Shown piece after piece: positions 11,285-24,703 of a stretch of DNA of 64,000 bases. Made by a program: the position numbers and the translations under genes. This stretch comes from Chlamydoabsidia padenii (lineage: Eukaryota; Mucoromycota; Mucoromycetes; Mucorales; Cunninghamellaceae), in assembly GCA_025330725.1 (NCBI GenBank), contig JAIWND010000004.1, forward strand, positions 62,001 through 126,000, in the 5' to 3' direction. How positions within the stretch are numbered: the first letter of the stretch is position 1; every line of letters starts with the position of its first letter. The notes beneath the pieces are model-generated. The model was given only the letters and a program-made list of their open reading frames with translations. It made no database searches and was not told the origin of the DNA.

Positions 11285-11819
11285 CTGAGGGGACTTGGAA
11301 GTATCTGCTGTTAATGTTTCATTCTTTTATAAAGTCAACTTACCTTTGGGTAGATGATGTCATAGTCTTATTCCACGGGTCACGACAAAGATCAATTGTT
11401 GTTTCAAAAAGGTAAACTGCAGTGTTGATGTTGCTTGCTATTTGGTGGTTCATTTGTGGAAGGAATGATTGCCGTTGTTTTTAGTTGTCATTAGTGGGAG
11501 TGGGAATGGGAGTAAAAAGGATGAAAAGAGGAGAAAATTTCCTCCCCGGGTTTTCACTCATGCGGTATTTGAATTCTCACCATATTCACCCCTGCATTTC
11601 CCGCGGAAGATATTATCCGATGTGTCTGGTCATTGTCATTGAGTGGGCATTTAAAATCAAGTGGACAAAGATACAGTCATGGCGCATACACATGTACAAT
11701 CAACGGATGCGTTCGGGAAAACATACTAGCACAGCCGTGGTACCAAGGAAGTGATAGTGACACCCGGGACAGCCTCATCTGACTCACGACATTCCGATTT
11801 TGTACTTCCTTTTCCGAAT

Positions 11820-11827
11820 TATATAAA
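11820..11827 (+). promoter_or_regulatory. TATA box candidate
   Basis: TATATAAA lies 66 bp upstream of the ATG at 11893. It is followed by a C/T-rich segment (CTCTTTCTTTTC), the usual layout of a highly expressed fungal gene. Confidence 0.45.
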
Positions 11828-11892
11828 CGAGGCATCACTTGGCTCTCATATCTCTTTCTTTTCAATATCATTATCATCATCCAATATAAAAT

Positions 11893-13166
11893 ATGGCAGC
11901 CACTCAAAGCACAGATATAACAATGCACGACACTACCACATCTGCTCCTCCTCCAACAGGCGCTGACTTGTATGCTCGATTTGCCATAGCTGGTGCCCTG
12001 GGTTGTGGTAAATTTCAATTCCCGACATCAAGGATTTCATTCAAAACAGTTGACTCATTTTCTTTTTCTATTAACATAAAGGAATCACCCATGGCATGAT
12101 GACACCAGTTGATGTTGTCAAAACCAAGATTCAACTCTCTCCTGAAGTTTATAATAAGGTAAGCGGCGTTTGAAAAAGTAAGATCTTGAGCCCTTGGTTG
12201 TTCATGCATTTTTTTCCTACCTACTTTTCAGGGCATGATTGCAGGATTCAGACAAGTGATCAAGAATGAAGGTGCAGCTACACTACTCACTGGAATTGGA
12301 CCAACAGCAACTGGTTACTTCATACAAGGGGCATTCAAGTTTGGGGGATATGAATTCTGGAAAAAGACGATCATTGATGCAATCGGAGTTGAAAATGCCA
12401 CACAGTATAGAATGCCCATTTACATGGTCGCTTCTGGGGTTGCCGAGTTCTTTGCCGATGTTGCCCTCTGTCCATTAGAAGCCACACGAATTCGAATGGT
12501 TTCCCAACCTACTTTTGCTACTGGACTTGTCAGTGGTTTCCGCCGCTTGATGCAAGAAGAAGGGATCAGACGGGGTTTCTATTCTGGGTTTGGTCCGATT
12601 CTGTTCAAGCAAGTGCCTTACACAATGGCTAAATTTGGATTCTATGAAATCGCATCGTAAGAAATGATTGGATGAAAAAGACGACAGAATAAGGCACCTA
12701 ACATTTTCTCGCTCTTGCTTCAAAACAGGGAGAAGATTATTCAAGCTATGAACACACCTAAAGAAGAATTGTCACCTACCACTTTGACAATGATTGACTT
12801 GAATTCGGGTATTATTGCTGGTATCGCTGCTGCTCTTATTTCTCAACCTGCAGATACATTGCTATCAAAGATCAACAAAGAAAAGGGGCTCCCTGGTCAA
12901 TCGGTATCATCACGTCTCATCTCCTTGACTCGGCAACTGGGTGTCAAAGGTCTCTTCCTCGGTACAGTGCCTCGTGTTTGTATGATTTCTGTATTAACAG
13001 CCGGTCAATTGTAAGTGGGTGGGGGTGGGGGGTGGGGAATTATCATTGGCAACATACTTAAATTTTTTGTTTTTTGTAAAATTCATGCAATAGTGTGATT
13101 TACGGTGATCTCAAGCGGTTTTTGGGTGCAACTCATGGAGTAGAAATAGCAAAGATTCAAAAGTAG
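11893..13166 (+). CDS. Mitochondrial phosphate carrier (Mir1/Pic2-like)
   Basis: Five exons (11893-12007, 12082-12158, 12232-12656, 12729-13010, 13094-13166) give about 323 residues, the normal length for this family. Three repeats are visible, each with the carrier signature: [19 protein letters not shown] and [10 protein letters not shown]. The first repeat ([20 protein letters not shown]), the [13 protein letters not shown] segment and the [15 protein letters not shown] segment match the phosphate/copper carrier branch of SLC25A3. It should import phosphate across the mitochondrial inner membrane for ATP synthesis. The N-terminus is a short Thr-rich extension. Intron 1 contains ATTTCAATTCCCGACA, a variant of the recurrent promoter element. 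Confidence 0.9.
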
Positions 13167-13697
13167 ATACTAAAACATGCTCCAGCTAATTAATAAAATA
13201 CAGCATTACCCCACATTTTCAACTTTGACAGATGTCGGGATTTGAAATTAGGTGCATACAAACTTTTTTTTTTTTTTTTTTGTTCCAAACATCATTCCTT
13301 CCATCATTGTATTCGTGCGATTAAAAATAGTTAAAGTTGGAGAAAATGAACTTGGACTTGTTTTGCTCAAAGGGGTGTTGTTTCTATTCATCGTCTACGG
13401 GCACTTACAGCACTTGAAGTCTCCCGCCTGAAGATTCAAAGACAGAAATCACTCTCTTTAAGAGTGCCTGTAATACGAACTCAATGCAAAAAATTACAAG
13501 CTATAGAACTTCAAGGTGCCTATGAGAGTCTAAAAAAAATTTTGGGTGCCTTGATACCCTGAACTTTATCAATCATAGAAAAATGAAAGTCGGTATTTAA
13601 AAATTTCTTGGGCTGAATTGAAAAAGTCACTTTTGGATTCTTTTCCCTTTTTCTCTTTCCTTTCTCCCTCACCACAGCAAGATACCTTTTGCGTACC
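13167..13697. other. Intergenic upstream of the TPR-type gene
   Basis: Holds the carrier gene's 3' end (AATAAA-like sites near 13193), TCGGGATTTGAAAT at 13235-13248, a T run at 13264-13280, and a C/T-rich leader before 13698. No gene seen. Confidence 0.45.
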
Positions 13698-15935
13698 ATG
13701 GAGGAAACCCCTGAACATCTTCAAACGGATGATCTTCTTAAAGGTATGTAGATGCATTAACTATTACAAGTATTCAACCATTAAACTAAACACATACCTC
13801 GTTTGTTTTATCTTAACTTTGTTTTTTTACTAGATCTTTCGGCAGAAACACTATCGGCTGACAACAACAAACTCAAGGAACAATGTGATGATCTATCCAA
13901 ACGAGAACAACAAGCGCGTAAGACAACTCATTCCCTTATGAAAACAGTATTAGTGACAAAAGCTCTGTATTAACCTTTTCCTTTTGTTTTGGCGTGTAGG
14001 ACAAGAGGTGGACCGATTACAGAACCTTTTAGCAGAAACACAAAAGGCATATACAACTAATCAAGAAGACAAGGAAAAGGCTGAAAATAAACTTGCTGAT
14101 ACTACCAACCTCAAGCATGAATCTATGTCTTTGGTCAGCAGCCTTCGACAGTCTATGGAGCTTTTACGATGTAAGTGAATCAAGACACTATAAAACCCCT
14201 GCTAAACAATCCTCTCCTTTTATTATTTTACTTTAGCTGAAAACTCAAAACTCTCACAAGAAATCAAGGAATGTCGACTGAAAAATGTCAAGGTGGAAAC
14301 TGACAAAGATGCTGAGCATTACCGGAATGAAACATTGAAGGTAAGACATTATATAATAATAATAATAATAATAATAATAGTAATAATAATAAGGCTACTA
14401 AGTGGACTCACTGACGTTTTTATTTATAGCTTCAAAATAATGATTTGCATCTGCGGTTGAAGAATTTGACTAAAAGCGAACAAGTAACTCGACAGGCATT
14501 AATGGTGGCTGAAAACAATATCAAGCATGAAGTTGAATCCATGGTAAAAAACCAATCAAAAGAATACATATGTACTTTGAGTATCCCCACCTTTACTAAC
14601 GCCTTCTTCTTTGTTTGTAAACCCCATACAAGCGCTGTGAACGAGAACGGACATCAGTTTACCAATCTCATCTTGAAAAAGAACGTGATTCTCTTTTGGC
14701 AACTGTCCACGACCTTCGGCAACAACTGATCAAATCTAATAACGACACGGAATACGCCAATAAACAAGCCAATGCAGCCGAACAGCGAATTCAGGAATTG
14801 GAATCACGCCGACTAGTCGACAAGAAGAGCCATGATGATCTAATTGAGGTGTATGAAAAACAGCGACAGGAATCCGAAGAACGCATAGCTCAATTCACTG
14901 AAGCTTTGGAACGTAGTCAACAAAAGACCACAACTGATCGATCACAACTGGAACAAGACAACGAAAAGCTCAAGAAACAACTCACAGATGCATTGGATAA
15001 ACTGCAGGTGACACGCAGCAGTCTCGACAAACTCTTGGGTAAGAATGACACAACTACAACATCGGCAGATTCTTCTACGGCAGATACTCCTATTATTTCT
15101 GGCAACCTGGTGAAGATGATGAAGCAATACGAAAGCACAGGCAGACATTGGGATGACATTTTTAACGACTTTTTCGACCTTCGCTCCACCACCAGTCAAC
15201 TCACATCAATCAATAACGAACTCACCAAAACCAACAGACAACTTGTGCGTGAACGGGACGACCAACATCAATATCGGGATCTTTTGGAATCTGAAGTGGA
15301 ACGACTCCGTACTGAACGAGCCTCTCAATCGTCTTTAAGTGACGACTACACAAAGTTGAAAATATCGACTGCTCAACAGGTAAACTCCAACAAATGTCAT
15401 TCCTTAAAAGTAAATATGCTCACTAAATGTACAACATATTCTCTTTCTTGTTCTTCTTTTAGATAACTCAACTGAAAGGCCAGGTCGAACAACTTCACCA
15501 CACCAACCAGGATCTCAATGCTTCACTGAACGACACTGCTTACCAACTTCGCTATTTGATTCGACATGTGGAAAGTGAAAATGGAAATCTGCCAGCTGAA
15601 GTACAACAACCAAACAACTTACTCGGTGATGCCAATATACCACCAACTATCAGCCATGAAAAGACTGTATTTAGGGATATTACGGAACTACAACAACGCA
15701 ATCAAGATCTTCTCACCGAAGTCCGTCATCTCTCCACTCAACTCGAAGAAAAGACTGCTGAAGCCAAATCAAATGCGGATACTGCCAAGGAAAATCATGC
15801 TCTTTTGACCGACATCACCACGAAATCTACAACTCTCATCCAAGATCAGAATGAAAAAATTCAAGCTTTGGAATTAAGGTAGGAATATCTTCAAACAAAA
15901 GTGCATATGTATAACTCATCCAATGATCGACTGAC

Positions 15936-15973
<38 letters not shown>

Positions 15974-18900
15974 TAGATTATCCATGACTATCTCTGAACG
16001 TGATCGACTCTTGAAGCAAATACCAGAATCAAACTTGAACTCTTCTCTACAAACTAACTTGGCGGATGATCAAGAAAAACTTCAACAGGCCGATCAGAAA
16101 TATCAACAACTGCTCGCTGATACTGAAGCTTATAGAGTTGAAATGGAATTGGAGCTAAAACAACAACGAGAAGAACTCAAGATGATCCGTAATGAAGCCA
16201 CAACGTTACGTCAAGAATACAATGGTGCTTTACTGGAAATCGATCAACACAAACAACGCAACATTGGTCTAACACAAGTATCCTCATCTCGACAAAGTGA
16301 AATTGACGATCTTCGTCGACACGCCACTGCTCGGGAAATACATATTGGTGCATTGGAAGAACGCGTACTCAGTCTCAACAATGAAATCGTAACTCTGAAC
16401 CGCACTATTGAAAACTTACAAAACGATCATTTGTCCACCAATGCTCAACTCACAGCCAGTAACAACAGCTATCAACGTCTACTCGATGTAAACAAGGACT
16501 TGGCGAATGAACGAGGTAATCTAACGACATTACTACAAGATATGAATGAACGTTTGGCAAGCTCGACTACTGGTACGACCCATCTGGTGGAGGAACTCAA
16601 ACAACACAATGAACGACTCTCTCGTGAATTACAAAATCTTCGTGACACCTTGGCGTCTAAAGAAAAGGAACTTCGTGGACACCAAGCTATTGACCAAAGT
16701 GAATGGAAAGACAAGTATCAAACATCCGTTGGCGAAGTAAAACAGCTGAAGGTAACAATGCTCGATTTGGAACAAAAACTGGCTGCTGCAAATCAAGATC
16801 GAATGGTGGCCCAAGCAAAATTGGACGAGGCTCTCAAGAACATGACGGATGCTATAACTACAACGACAACAACGGATGGGGCTGAAGACGGTGTTAAGGG
16901 TGACTCTGATCCTTTGGCTGAACTAGCGAAGCAACTGACTGAGGCAAACAACCATATAACCACCTTGAAGAAGCAGCTATTTGATGTTAAAGGACGTCTT
17001 GCCGATGCCGACTCTACCGCCAGCAAAATCACTCAAGACTACAACACATTTGCCAGCGAATCACAAGTCCGTATCGACAAACTCTCTGATGATCTAGCGA
17101 CCAGCAACCAAAAAGTAATCAACATGCAAACGGATTTGGAAAAGATGCTAATGGAACAAAAGGAAACGAAAGCAGCACACGCTTTGTCTGAACAGCAATG
17201 GGAATCGACTAGAACCTCTCTCACACAAGAAAACCAGCAACTTAAAACGGAAACGAGCACTTTATCAGCACAAATCACAGATCTGCAAGCCGAACTTGCT
17301 GTCAAGGTTGAACAACTGCAACAAAATGAAGACCGCTATCAAACCAAAGTCGCTGATCATGCTAAGGACATCGACATCATTAGTAGCCTACGTGAAGAAA
17401 TCCGACAACTTAATGCTGATATCATGGCGTCGAGAACCGAAGTTTTGGGTGCACAAGAACGTCTACGATCTGCGGAACTGTCTTACCGAAACCAAAAGGA
17501 ACAACTGGAAACTGAACAAGATGATATGAAACTGAGGTAAAGAAAAAAAGAAAAGAAAAGAAAAAAACTGAAAGTCATCAACTAACCACGTTATGGGTGG
17601 GTTGTGGAATAGATTGGAAGAATCTCATAAGCAACAAGAAGCACTGGCGGACAAGATTCAAGAGCTGGTTGCCAAAATCAACGAATTACAAACATCATCT
17701 GGATCTACGGATAATGACACAATCACTCAACTTGCTGAAAGCGCCACTCAACAATTGCGCGACGTTAACGCCTCTCTACGACGAGAAAAGGATGTTTGGT
17801 ATGCTCGCTATATCGACACCCAGCAACGTGCCAGCCGTATGGAATCTGATCTTGAATTCGTACAACACCAGCTGTCTACTACCCGTGCTCTTTTGGAAAC
17901 TGTACGTGCTGAAAGAGACGAAAAGGCTCGCCAACAAACCGATGGTATCAAGGACGCCCAAAATGAAGCTTCTCTTTACAAGGAAAACAATATCTCTTTA
18001 CGTAGCAATGTGGAAAAGCTCACTCATCAAGTCACCGAACTGGAATCTCTTTTGGCAACCAAAGAAACGGAGATGGAGCCACTCAAATGTAAGCCCATGA
18101 CATAAGAACTAGTGTGATTATATAATCCCTCCAAATTACTAACTTTTACTTTGATCTGTTTTGTGATGGTAGTGAAAGCCCAAGGATTGGAACATGAATT
18201 GAAGCAAACAAGAGAACTAGTCCAAACCCTGAAAGGCAAGCAAGAAGAGTGGAATGCTCGTAGTGCGCAATTATTGTCCAAGCACAACGTAAGTAACAGG
18301 CAATCTCTCTTGCTCTCATATATAACTCACTTTTATTTTATTATTATAGAAATCTGATCCTCAAGAAATCGAAAAACTCAAGTCTGAATTGGAAGTAGCC
18401 AAGGCCCAATTGGTGGAAAAAACTCAAGTACTCGATTCCCTCGAAAAGCAACATCAAGAATTGGATACAAAGTCGAAAGAAACTGAAGAAGCGCTCCGTA
18501 AAGCATCTGATTTGGTAAGTTATATATACCATAGTGATGTTTTGGGTGGAGATGGAATGGCGATAAAGGATATGCTAACTTTTAACACGTTTTTATCTTT
18601 GTTAGGTCAAAAGCCGTGGTAGGTGGATCCTTGAACTCAAGAAGAAAATTACCACGTTTGAAAAGACCGTAAGTGGACCGATTATGCATGAATTCATACG
18701 AGGTAAAATCGTGTACTAACTTTTGCTCACATATCTGCTTAGATTGCGACACAAAAAGAACAATTGGAGCAACAAGAGCAAAAGCCACCTCAACAGGAAC
18801 AGCAAAAAGAACCACAACAAGAACAGAACGGTGAAGATAAAGAAGCACAAGCCAACCAAGAAAGTCCCGCCAGTGCCGAAAAAATAAAGGAATTGGAAGA

Positions 18901-19750
18901 CGCCTTGACCAAGTTGAAGGAAGAAAAGGCATTACAAACGGTAACTATATATAAAAAACCCCCGTGGGGACGGATGGGTGGGGGAAGCAGAATAACTAAC
19001 AATGATTATAGTCTAAATTCAATGGTTTGATGAACAAAGCGCGATCTCTCATGGCAGATAACGTAAGTTTGTGTATGATGATTGAAAAGAATGGTGGATG
19101 TAATCGTCAGGATACAAACTAACAAAGCTCTTTTCTATTAGAACGCCCATAATGGCAAGTTGAAAACTTTGACCGAAGAAAAAGCTGAACTTGCTACCCA
19201 ATTGGAAACGATCAAGACTGAAATGGATGAATTGAAGCAACAACTAGCCACCAAAACCTCTGAAGCATCGTCTCTCCAGGTGGAAATCAATAGAATGAAG
19301 GCCATGCATTCTATGACGACTAACAAGAACGAAAAGCTCAAGAAACAGATCTCGGAATTACAACAAAAGCTTCAAGAAGGATCAACGACCTCGTCGGCAT
19401 CAAGTGGACAACACCCCTCTGCAGAAGTCCCTTCCAAACCATCTCCAATTGCTAGTACAAAGCCATCAACACCCGAATCTACAACAATGGCACCTACGCT
19501 TCCTGTCTCAGCATCAAGCACAACTTTTGAAAAATTAAATCCAGCTGTCACCATACCACCATCAAATGACACATCCACTGCTGTAACCTCTACACCACCA
19601 CATACCGAATCTCAACAAGCGATAAAGGAAAATTCACCTACGGTTACTCCATCAACAGAATCTGCTCCACAAACATTAACAAATCCAACACAGTCCTTAA
19701 AACGTGGTGCTGAAGATGATCTAGAAGATCAGCCTACTGTTAAAAAATAG
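13698..19750 (+). CDS. Nuclear pore basket nucleoporin, TPR/Mlp1-like
   Basis: About 15 exons, the largest 15977-17536, encode roughly 1,640 residues that are almost wholly heptad coiled coil. Start: ATG at 13698 (MEETPEHLQTDDLLKDLSAE). The region encoded at 15100-15380 (ISGNLVKMMKQYESTGRHWD) and the segment at 15463-15760 (YQLRYLIRHVE, then VFRDITELQQRNQDLLTEV) are laid out as in TPR and yeast Mlp1/Mlp2, where the second matches the RDIEELQQQNQ block. The C-terminus is a Ser/Thr/Pro-rich, non-coiled tail ending in a basic patch (KRGAEDDLEDQPTVKK), also usual for the family. Such proteins form the nuclear basket filaments that retain unspliced mRNA and dock spindle-checkpoint factors. An intron near 15942-15970 is mostly T; another near 14357 holds a TAA microsatellite. 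Confidence 0.85.
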
Positions 19751-20399
19751 TCCTCTCCTTCTCTCATTATCCTCTTTAGTACTAGTCTTATAGCGTAGAA
19801 TCATCTTCTCCTACATTAAAACGTATACATACAAACATATCATTATATATTCTTTTTGCAATAAACAATAACAATCGCATAAACAAGTATTCTCAAAATT
19901 GAACCACTTTTATTATCTTGTCTTCTTCACTCGGGAAATATCTTGATCACAGAATATGTCATGGTGGCATTATTTTTACTATATTTAAATCTCGATACCA
20001 AGGGGTGTAACTGCCAGGAACCAAATTCCAAAAACATCAGTGAATATAAACCAGTAGACCATTTGATTAACTCCTTCCATTGTTTTCTAACGGGGTAGAT
20101 TGGATGGATGTGACCCACATTTCAAAATCCCGCATGCCAGAGCCCGCTTGGTATAATAAAAAACATTAACGGCCGGATGATTTGTCCCGACATTATACCA
20201 TGATGTCTCTATCGTGCCTTCATGTATAACAAAGTGTTTGGTTTCCGTAAAGAATAGACAATGAAAACTGTTTTATTGAAAAAAAAAAAAAGTGATATCA
20301 TTTATTGGTTTAAAAAAAGTGGGGGGAGGGATAGTGGATATTTAAGAAGGATACTAAAAACTAGACAGACTATAACTAGAGTGGAGTAAAAAGGGTAAA
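19751..20399. other. Convergent 3' region
   Basis: Lies between the 3' ends of the TPR-like gene and the minus-strand RRM gene. AATAAA occurs at about 19859. ATTTCAAAATCCCGCAT near 20119 is a copy of the recurrent element placed where no promoter is expected. No gene seen. Confidence 0.45.
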
Positions 20400-22237
20400 T
20401 CAATATCGTAAAGGAAGATCGAATTCGTCGAGTCCATCTTCTTGGCGGAGATGTGAATCAGAGGGACCAAGGTCACTGTTATCATCCTGAATAGATGGTG
20501 ATAATGGCTGATATTGCTCCTGTTCCTGTTGATGTTGCTGTTGTTCCGGCTGCTGCTGATGTTGTGGTTGTTGATGTATCGGTTGTTGCTCTTGGTTGCG
20601 TTGTTGATGTTGCATACTGTGTAATCTAGCATTCGAGATCCGGAGTGGTTGTTCACATCGATCTTTACCATAGTTGATTCTGAAACCAGCATAAGCCGTC
20701 TTGGAAGCAATACCTTGTCGAGCCCGCATAGCACTGTTGATCGAAGTAAAGTTGACAAAGGTGCATTTCTTTTCGGGCAGCGAATTGATCAGTTCCACTT
20801 CACCATATTCGGCAAAATCCTGCAAGAGTTGTTCGGTCGGAATCGGTCGGTCCATACGTCCAATATATAAATTGCGAGAGGCACCTTGTTGTTGAATGGC
20901 CTGTAAAGTATGAGGAGAGATCTTGGTTGGTTTTCCCCAGCCGACTCGAGCACGACGTCCACCAATAGCAAGTCCGACAGAGTTACCATGAGCGTAGAGA
21001 GCCGCTGCTGCATTGGCATCCACAAATGTCACAAACGCCATGCTTTTTTCCTTGATGTGCCGAATTTGATAAACTTTACCCCCACGGATGGCGTTGCATA
21101 GATCTTCACATTTGATATCAGGAGGAAGATTGCCCAGGTAGATGGTTCTTTCAGGATTGTCGTGCATAACAAATTGTCCGTCTGCCGCCATCATCGTGGC
21201 ACCTGGTATTGCTGATGTTGTATGTCCAAAGGCTGCCATCATAGGGTTTGGGCCACCACCACCACCACCACCACCAAAGGCATCGAAACCAAATTGGAAA
21301 TGCCCGTCATGACCACCATCACCTCCAAACATAAAGTGTCCTGCTGCCATTTGTTGCTGTTGATGCTGATGCTGATACTGTTGCTGTTGCTGTTGTTGAA
21401 GATGAACAGGGAAACACCTATCCCGCCCATAATTGATTCGTCGTCCAGTCCATGCAGGGTCTTGGTTCAAAGTATTCACGCAATTGAGAGCAGCAGCCAC
21501 CGAGGTAAAATACACAAAGGCAATTCGTTTATCCCGTACGATCTTGACCAATTCAATATCACCAAACACAGCCAGGTCAGATTTCAAGCTATCAGAGGTC
21601 ATATCATCACCCACTTGACCTATAAATACATTACGAGTGGCTCCTTGTTGTATGGCGTTTTGTACAGCCAGATTGATCGCCCCAGGTTTGCCCCAACCAA
21701 CCTTAATGTCGTTTCCTTGAAGTTGTAATGCTCGATTGTTGAAGTCTTGATAGAATAATTGAGCGTTCAGTGGTTCGACAAAGTTTAGGAAAGCACACCC
21801 TTTTTCCGGAAGCACTCGTAAGGATTCGACCGCACCTGTTTTAACAATATTAAAGATATCGTGTGCCGTGGTGTCTTTAGCAAGGCCACCAAGATAGATT
21901 GTCCGACTGATTTCACTGCCAGTATCACCGACGCCACCACCACCCATTGCAAAGGAAGTACATGCCATCATGGATCCACCAGTGTTGATACTGCCAATGC
22001 CGCCCATGTAGATTGGAGTTGTTGCATTCATCATCACTGTAGGAGTATACTGCATATACGAGTCTTTCATACTTTTTCAAGCATGGCAACAGTTGCGTAA
22101 AATAAAGAAAGGTTGTGTTACTCCAAAGGGTTACCGTATTTGTTGGATCTTTTTTCTTTCTATTACCTGTAAGAAGATGCATATCTAGGCCTCTTGTTGT
22201 AGTCGCCGCCACCAATATGATCATTACTTCGTTTCAT
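20400..22237 (-). CDS. Four-RRM RNA-binding protein (Nrd1/Mrn1-like)
   Basis: A long exon (22071-20400) encodes four RRM domains. RNP-like motifs are TIYLGGLAKD with GCAFLNFVEP, NVFIGQVGDD with IAFVYFTSV, TIYLGNLPPD with MAFVTFVDA, and NLYIGRMDRP with CTFVNFTSI. Each of domains 1 and 3 is followed by a GWGKP block, the hallmark of the S. pombe Nrd1 / S. cerevisiae Mrn1 family, which binds mRNAs and controls differentiation and cytokinesis. Gln/His-rich and Gly-rich linkers separate domains 2 and 3, and the tail is Gln-rich. I add a 71-nt first exon (22237-22167, MKRSNDHIGGGDYNKRPRYA, with a KRPR basic patch) spliced over a 95-bp intron; this exon is less certain, and the alternative start is the ATG at 22070. 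About 580 residues. Confidence 0.88.
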
Positions 22238-22869
22238 TAACGTTAAGGAGCTTCATAGTTTGATAGACTATATATATAAAGATAGAAAAATCAGTTAGTA
22301 TACATTTACTTCATCACCCCTTCCACATTTGTCAGTCTCCCGTTCCAGAGACCCCTGACCACGCGCACATCCACACACCAAAAGATATAAAAAAAGTATG
22401 AGTGACTAACATTGATGGGATATACCAGAGTAAATATGTAAGGTAAAAAGAAGGGTAACAATAAAGTAGAGTAGAATAAACACCAATTCAACCATAAGCA
22501 TCGTTTAAAAAGAGTAGGAAGATATATAAAGAGTTAAAAGTTAATAGCAAAGTATTAATAACAAGGTGTATATCGTAACAAATCTAATAAAGTAAGACAC
22601 CAAAGTAAACCCCCCACCACCACCACCGCCAAGGAGTATAAAAGATGGATCAGACAATATTGTCAAAACTTACATAATAATATACCTATAATAAGTGTAG
22701 ATGAGAAGGTTCGTTGGATACGTTTTTTCTACACTTGAATCATATACAAAGAGTGTTAGTTAATCAATAAGTTTATTGTGAGAGTGACTTACCCAAGTTA
22801 CGTGAAGAATGAGAGAAAGAGAAAGGGAGAGAGAGAAAGTAAAAAGCGGATTTTCAAAAATAGGAAGGG

Positions 22870-22909
<40 letters not shown>

Positions 22910-23078
22910 AGAAACCAAGTTGGCCCACCAATGAAAAGCCTCAAGCCACCTACCCAAAACTGTCGTCACTGTGGAAGTTGAAAAAATAAAAAATAGACTA
23001 GAAATAACACCCCTCTCTCTTCTCTTCATCTTTTTCCCTTTTTACATTTATACATCTCTTTTTTTTTTATATTCTTAT
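22238..23078. other. Intergenic between divergent RRM and eIF1 genes
   Basis: AT-rich promoter DNA with a 38-base A run (22870-22907) and GA-rich tracts. No coding sequence is supported; the short open frames through the A run are low-complexity. Confidence 0.5.
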
Positions 23079-23578
23079 ATGTCAGACAACGAAGAACTCA
23101 ACGCTCCCTTTGGTAAGCATACTATCTTTAGTTAATGCGCCTGACCAAGTCGTTTATTGATTTGTCTGAACGATCGACCCTCTTATTGACCAATACCTCT
23201 TCCCATCTAGATCCCTTTGCCGATGTTGAAGAAGAAACGTCTCCCAAGGCCACCAACTATCTTCGTAAGTAACACATCCTTCTTGTAAATGATACTGACT
23301 GACTCACTTTTATCTATTTATTTATATTAGACTTGCGTATTCAACAAAGAAACGGTAGGAAAACGTTGACGACGCTTCAAGGACTATCAACAGAATACAA
23401 CACCAAGAAAATCTTGAAAGTTTTTAAAAAGGAATTCGCTTGTAACGGAACTGTGGTGGAAGATGAAGAACTCGGCGAAGTTTTGCAATTATCTGGTGAT
23501 CAACGTTTGAAGATTGCGGAATTCTTGGTCAAGGAAGGTATCGCAAAGAAGGCCAATATCAAGGTCCATGGATTCTAA
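23079..23578 (+). CDS. SUI1: Translation initiation factor eIF1 (SUI1)
   Basis: Three exons (23079-23112, 23211-23264, 23331-23578) encode about 111 residues. The product begins MSDNEELNAPFDPFADVEEE, then shows the SUI1 signature HLRIQQRNGRKTLTTLQG, KILKVFKKEFACNGTVVEDE, and the terminal KKANIKVHGF, all as in yeast Sui1. eIF1 binds the 40S subunit near the P site and enforces start-codon fidelity during scanning. Length is normal for the family and every residue block is intact. No copy of the GGCGGGATTTGAA element is visible upstream. Confidence 0.97.
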
Positions 23579-24703
23579 ATAGTCGGTTGGTTGGATACTA
23601 CTACCTTACACATACACCCCCTTTTATTTTTGTATTGTTTTATTATACACCTCTTTATTTTTTTTTTTTTTTTACTTTCAAGTACTTTTTTTTGATCTCC
23701 ATATATACACATACACCTTCTCTCTCTCTCTCTCTATCTCTCTCTATCTATCTATCTCTCTTTGTAAATTGATCTTCTCTCCCTTCTTCTCCCTTCTTCC
23801 CCTTTTATCACACACTCCTTCTTTATACATATTAAAATCATGATAACAATAAAAAATGATTTGTGGTTTATTACATTTGAAGACGATGATGATGATCGAT
23901 CTATCCAAAGTGCAGAGGACTGAACGTGGTTGAATCACTCAGTATTTGATTGGAATTGGAAAAGGATCTTTGTTGATGTGTTGATTAAGAGTCAAATGGG
24001 ATGATTTGTACCATAGAGATGGTGTCACTGACGAGATCGGTAGTTTCACAGTGGCATTGTAGTTGAAACCCCGCCACAAGGAGCAATCACTCGGTCAAGT
24101 GGACACCATCGATTAAAAGACAAAACCAATGGATGACTCTACCTTTCCATATATAGAGAAATGATCATCCGGATTATGACTTGTTGATATCACTCATCAA
24201 ATGATAAGACATATCACCCTTTCTCTGTCGTTTGAATGCGCAAGTGATAGATAAGAGAGGAGAGAACATGATATACCTTCTCTACATGCATTTCATCAAG
24301 CCAAGATTTAAAACATACGTAATGTTCTATAGTTGTCGAATGACATAAGAGACTACTGGGGACCCCATCATAGGTGTTCCCAAAAAAGCAAAATTTAAAA
24401 CGGCGATTCATGCATTTCCTCCCATGTAATCCAATCGTGTCTTGACTTATTTCTCATCATCCGTCCGCGTATGAATAAGTTGCCTTTATTTAGTGATATT
24501 ATTAAAACAAAAAGATAACCACAATAACTAAAGCTAATACTATTACTAAACAAAAAAAAAAAAAAGTCTACATATACTATAAAACAGGATTATATACTAT
24601 TGAGGTTTAAAAGAAAAAAGACTATTTACTAAAGTAGATTTCCACAGACCATCCAAGGATAGGTGATTGAGTAAGTTTGATGTTTATCCAGAAGAATATA
24701 GCG
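23579..24703. other. Convergent intergenic region
   Basis: C/T-rich 3' flank of eIF1 with CT microsatellites near 23720-23760, then AT-rich DNA. GTTGAAACCCCGCC at 24062-24075 is a variant of the recurrent element. ATGATCATCCGG-type sequence is present but no gene is recognised. Confidence 0.4.

Noticed and set aside
16472..17305. Minus-strand open frames within the TPR-like gene
   Set aside because: Ser/Cys-rich translations antisense to a long coiled-coil exon; the plus-strand frame is clearly the gene.
22778..22981. Open frames on both strands through the A run at 22870-22907
   Set aside because: Products are poly-Lys or poly-Phe with Ser/Leu low complexity and no splice or family support.
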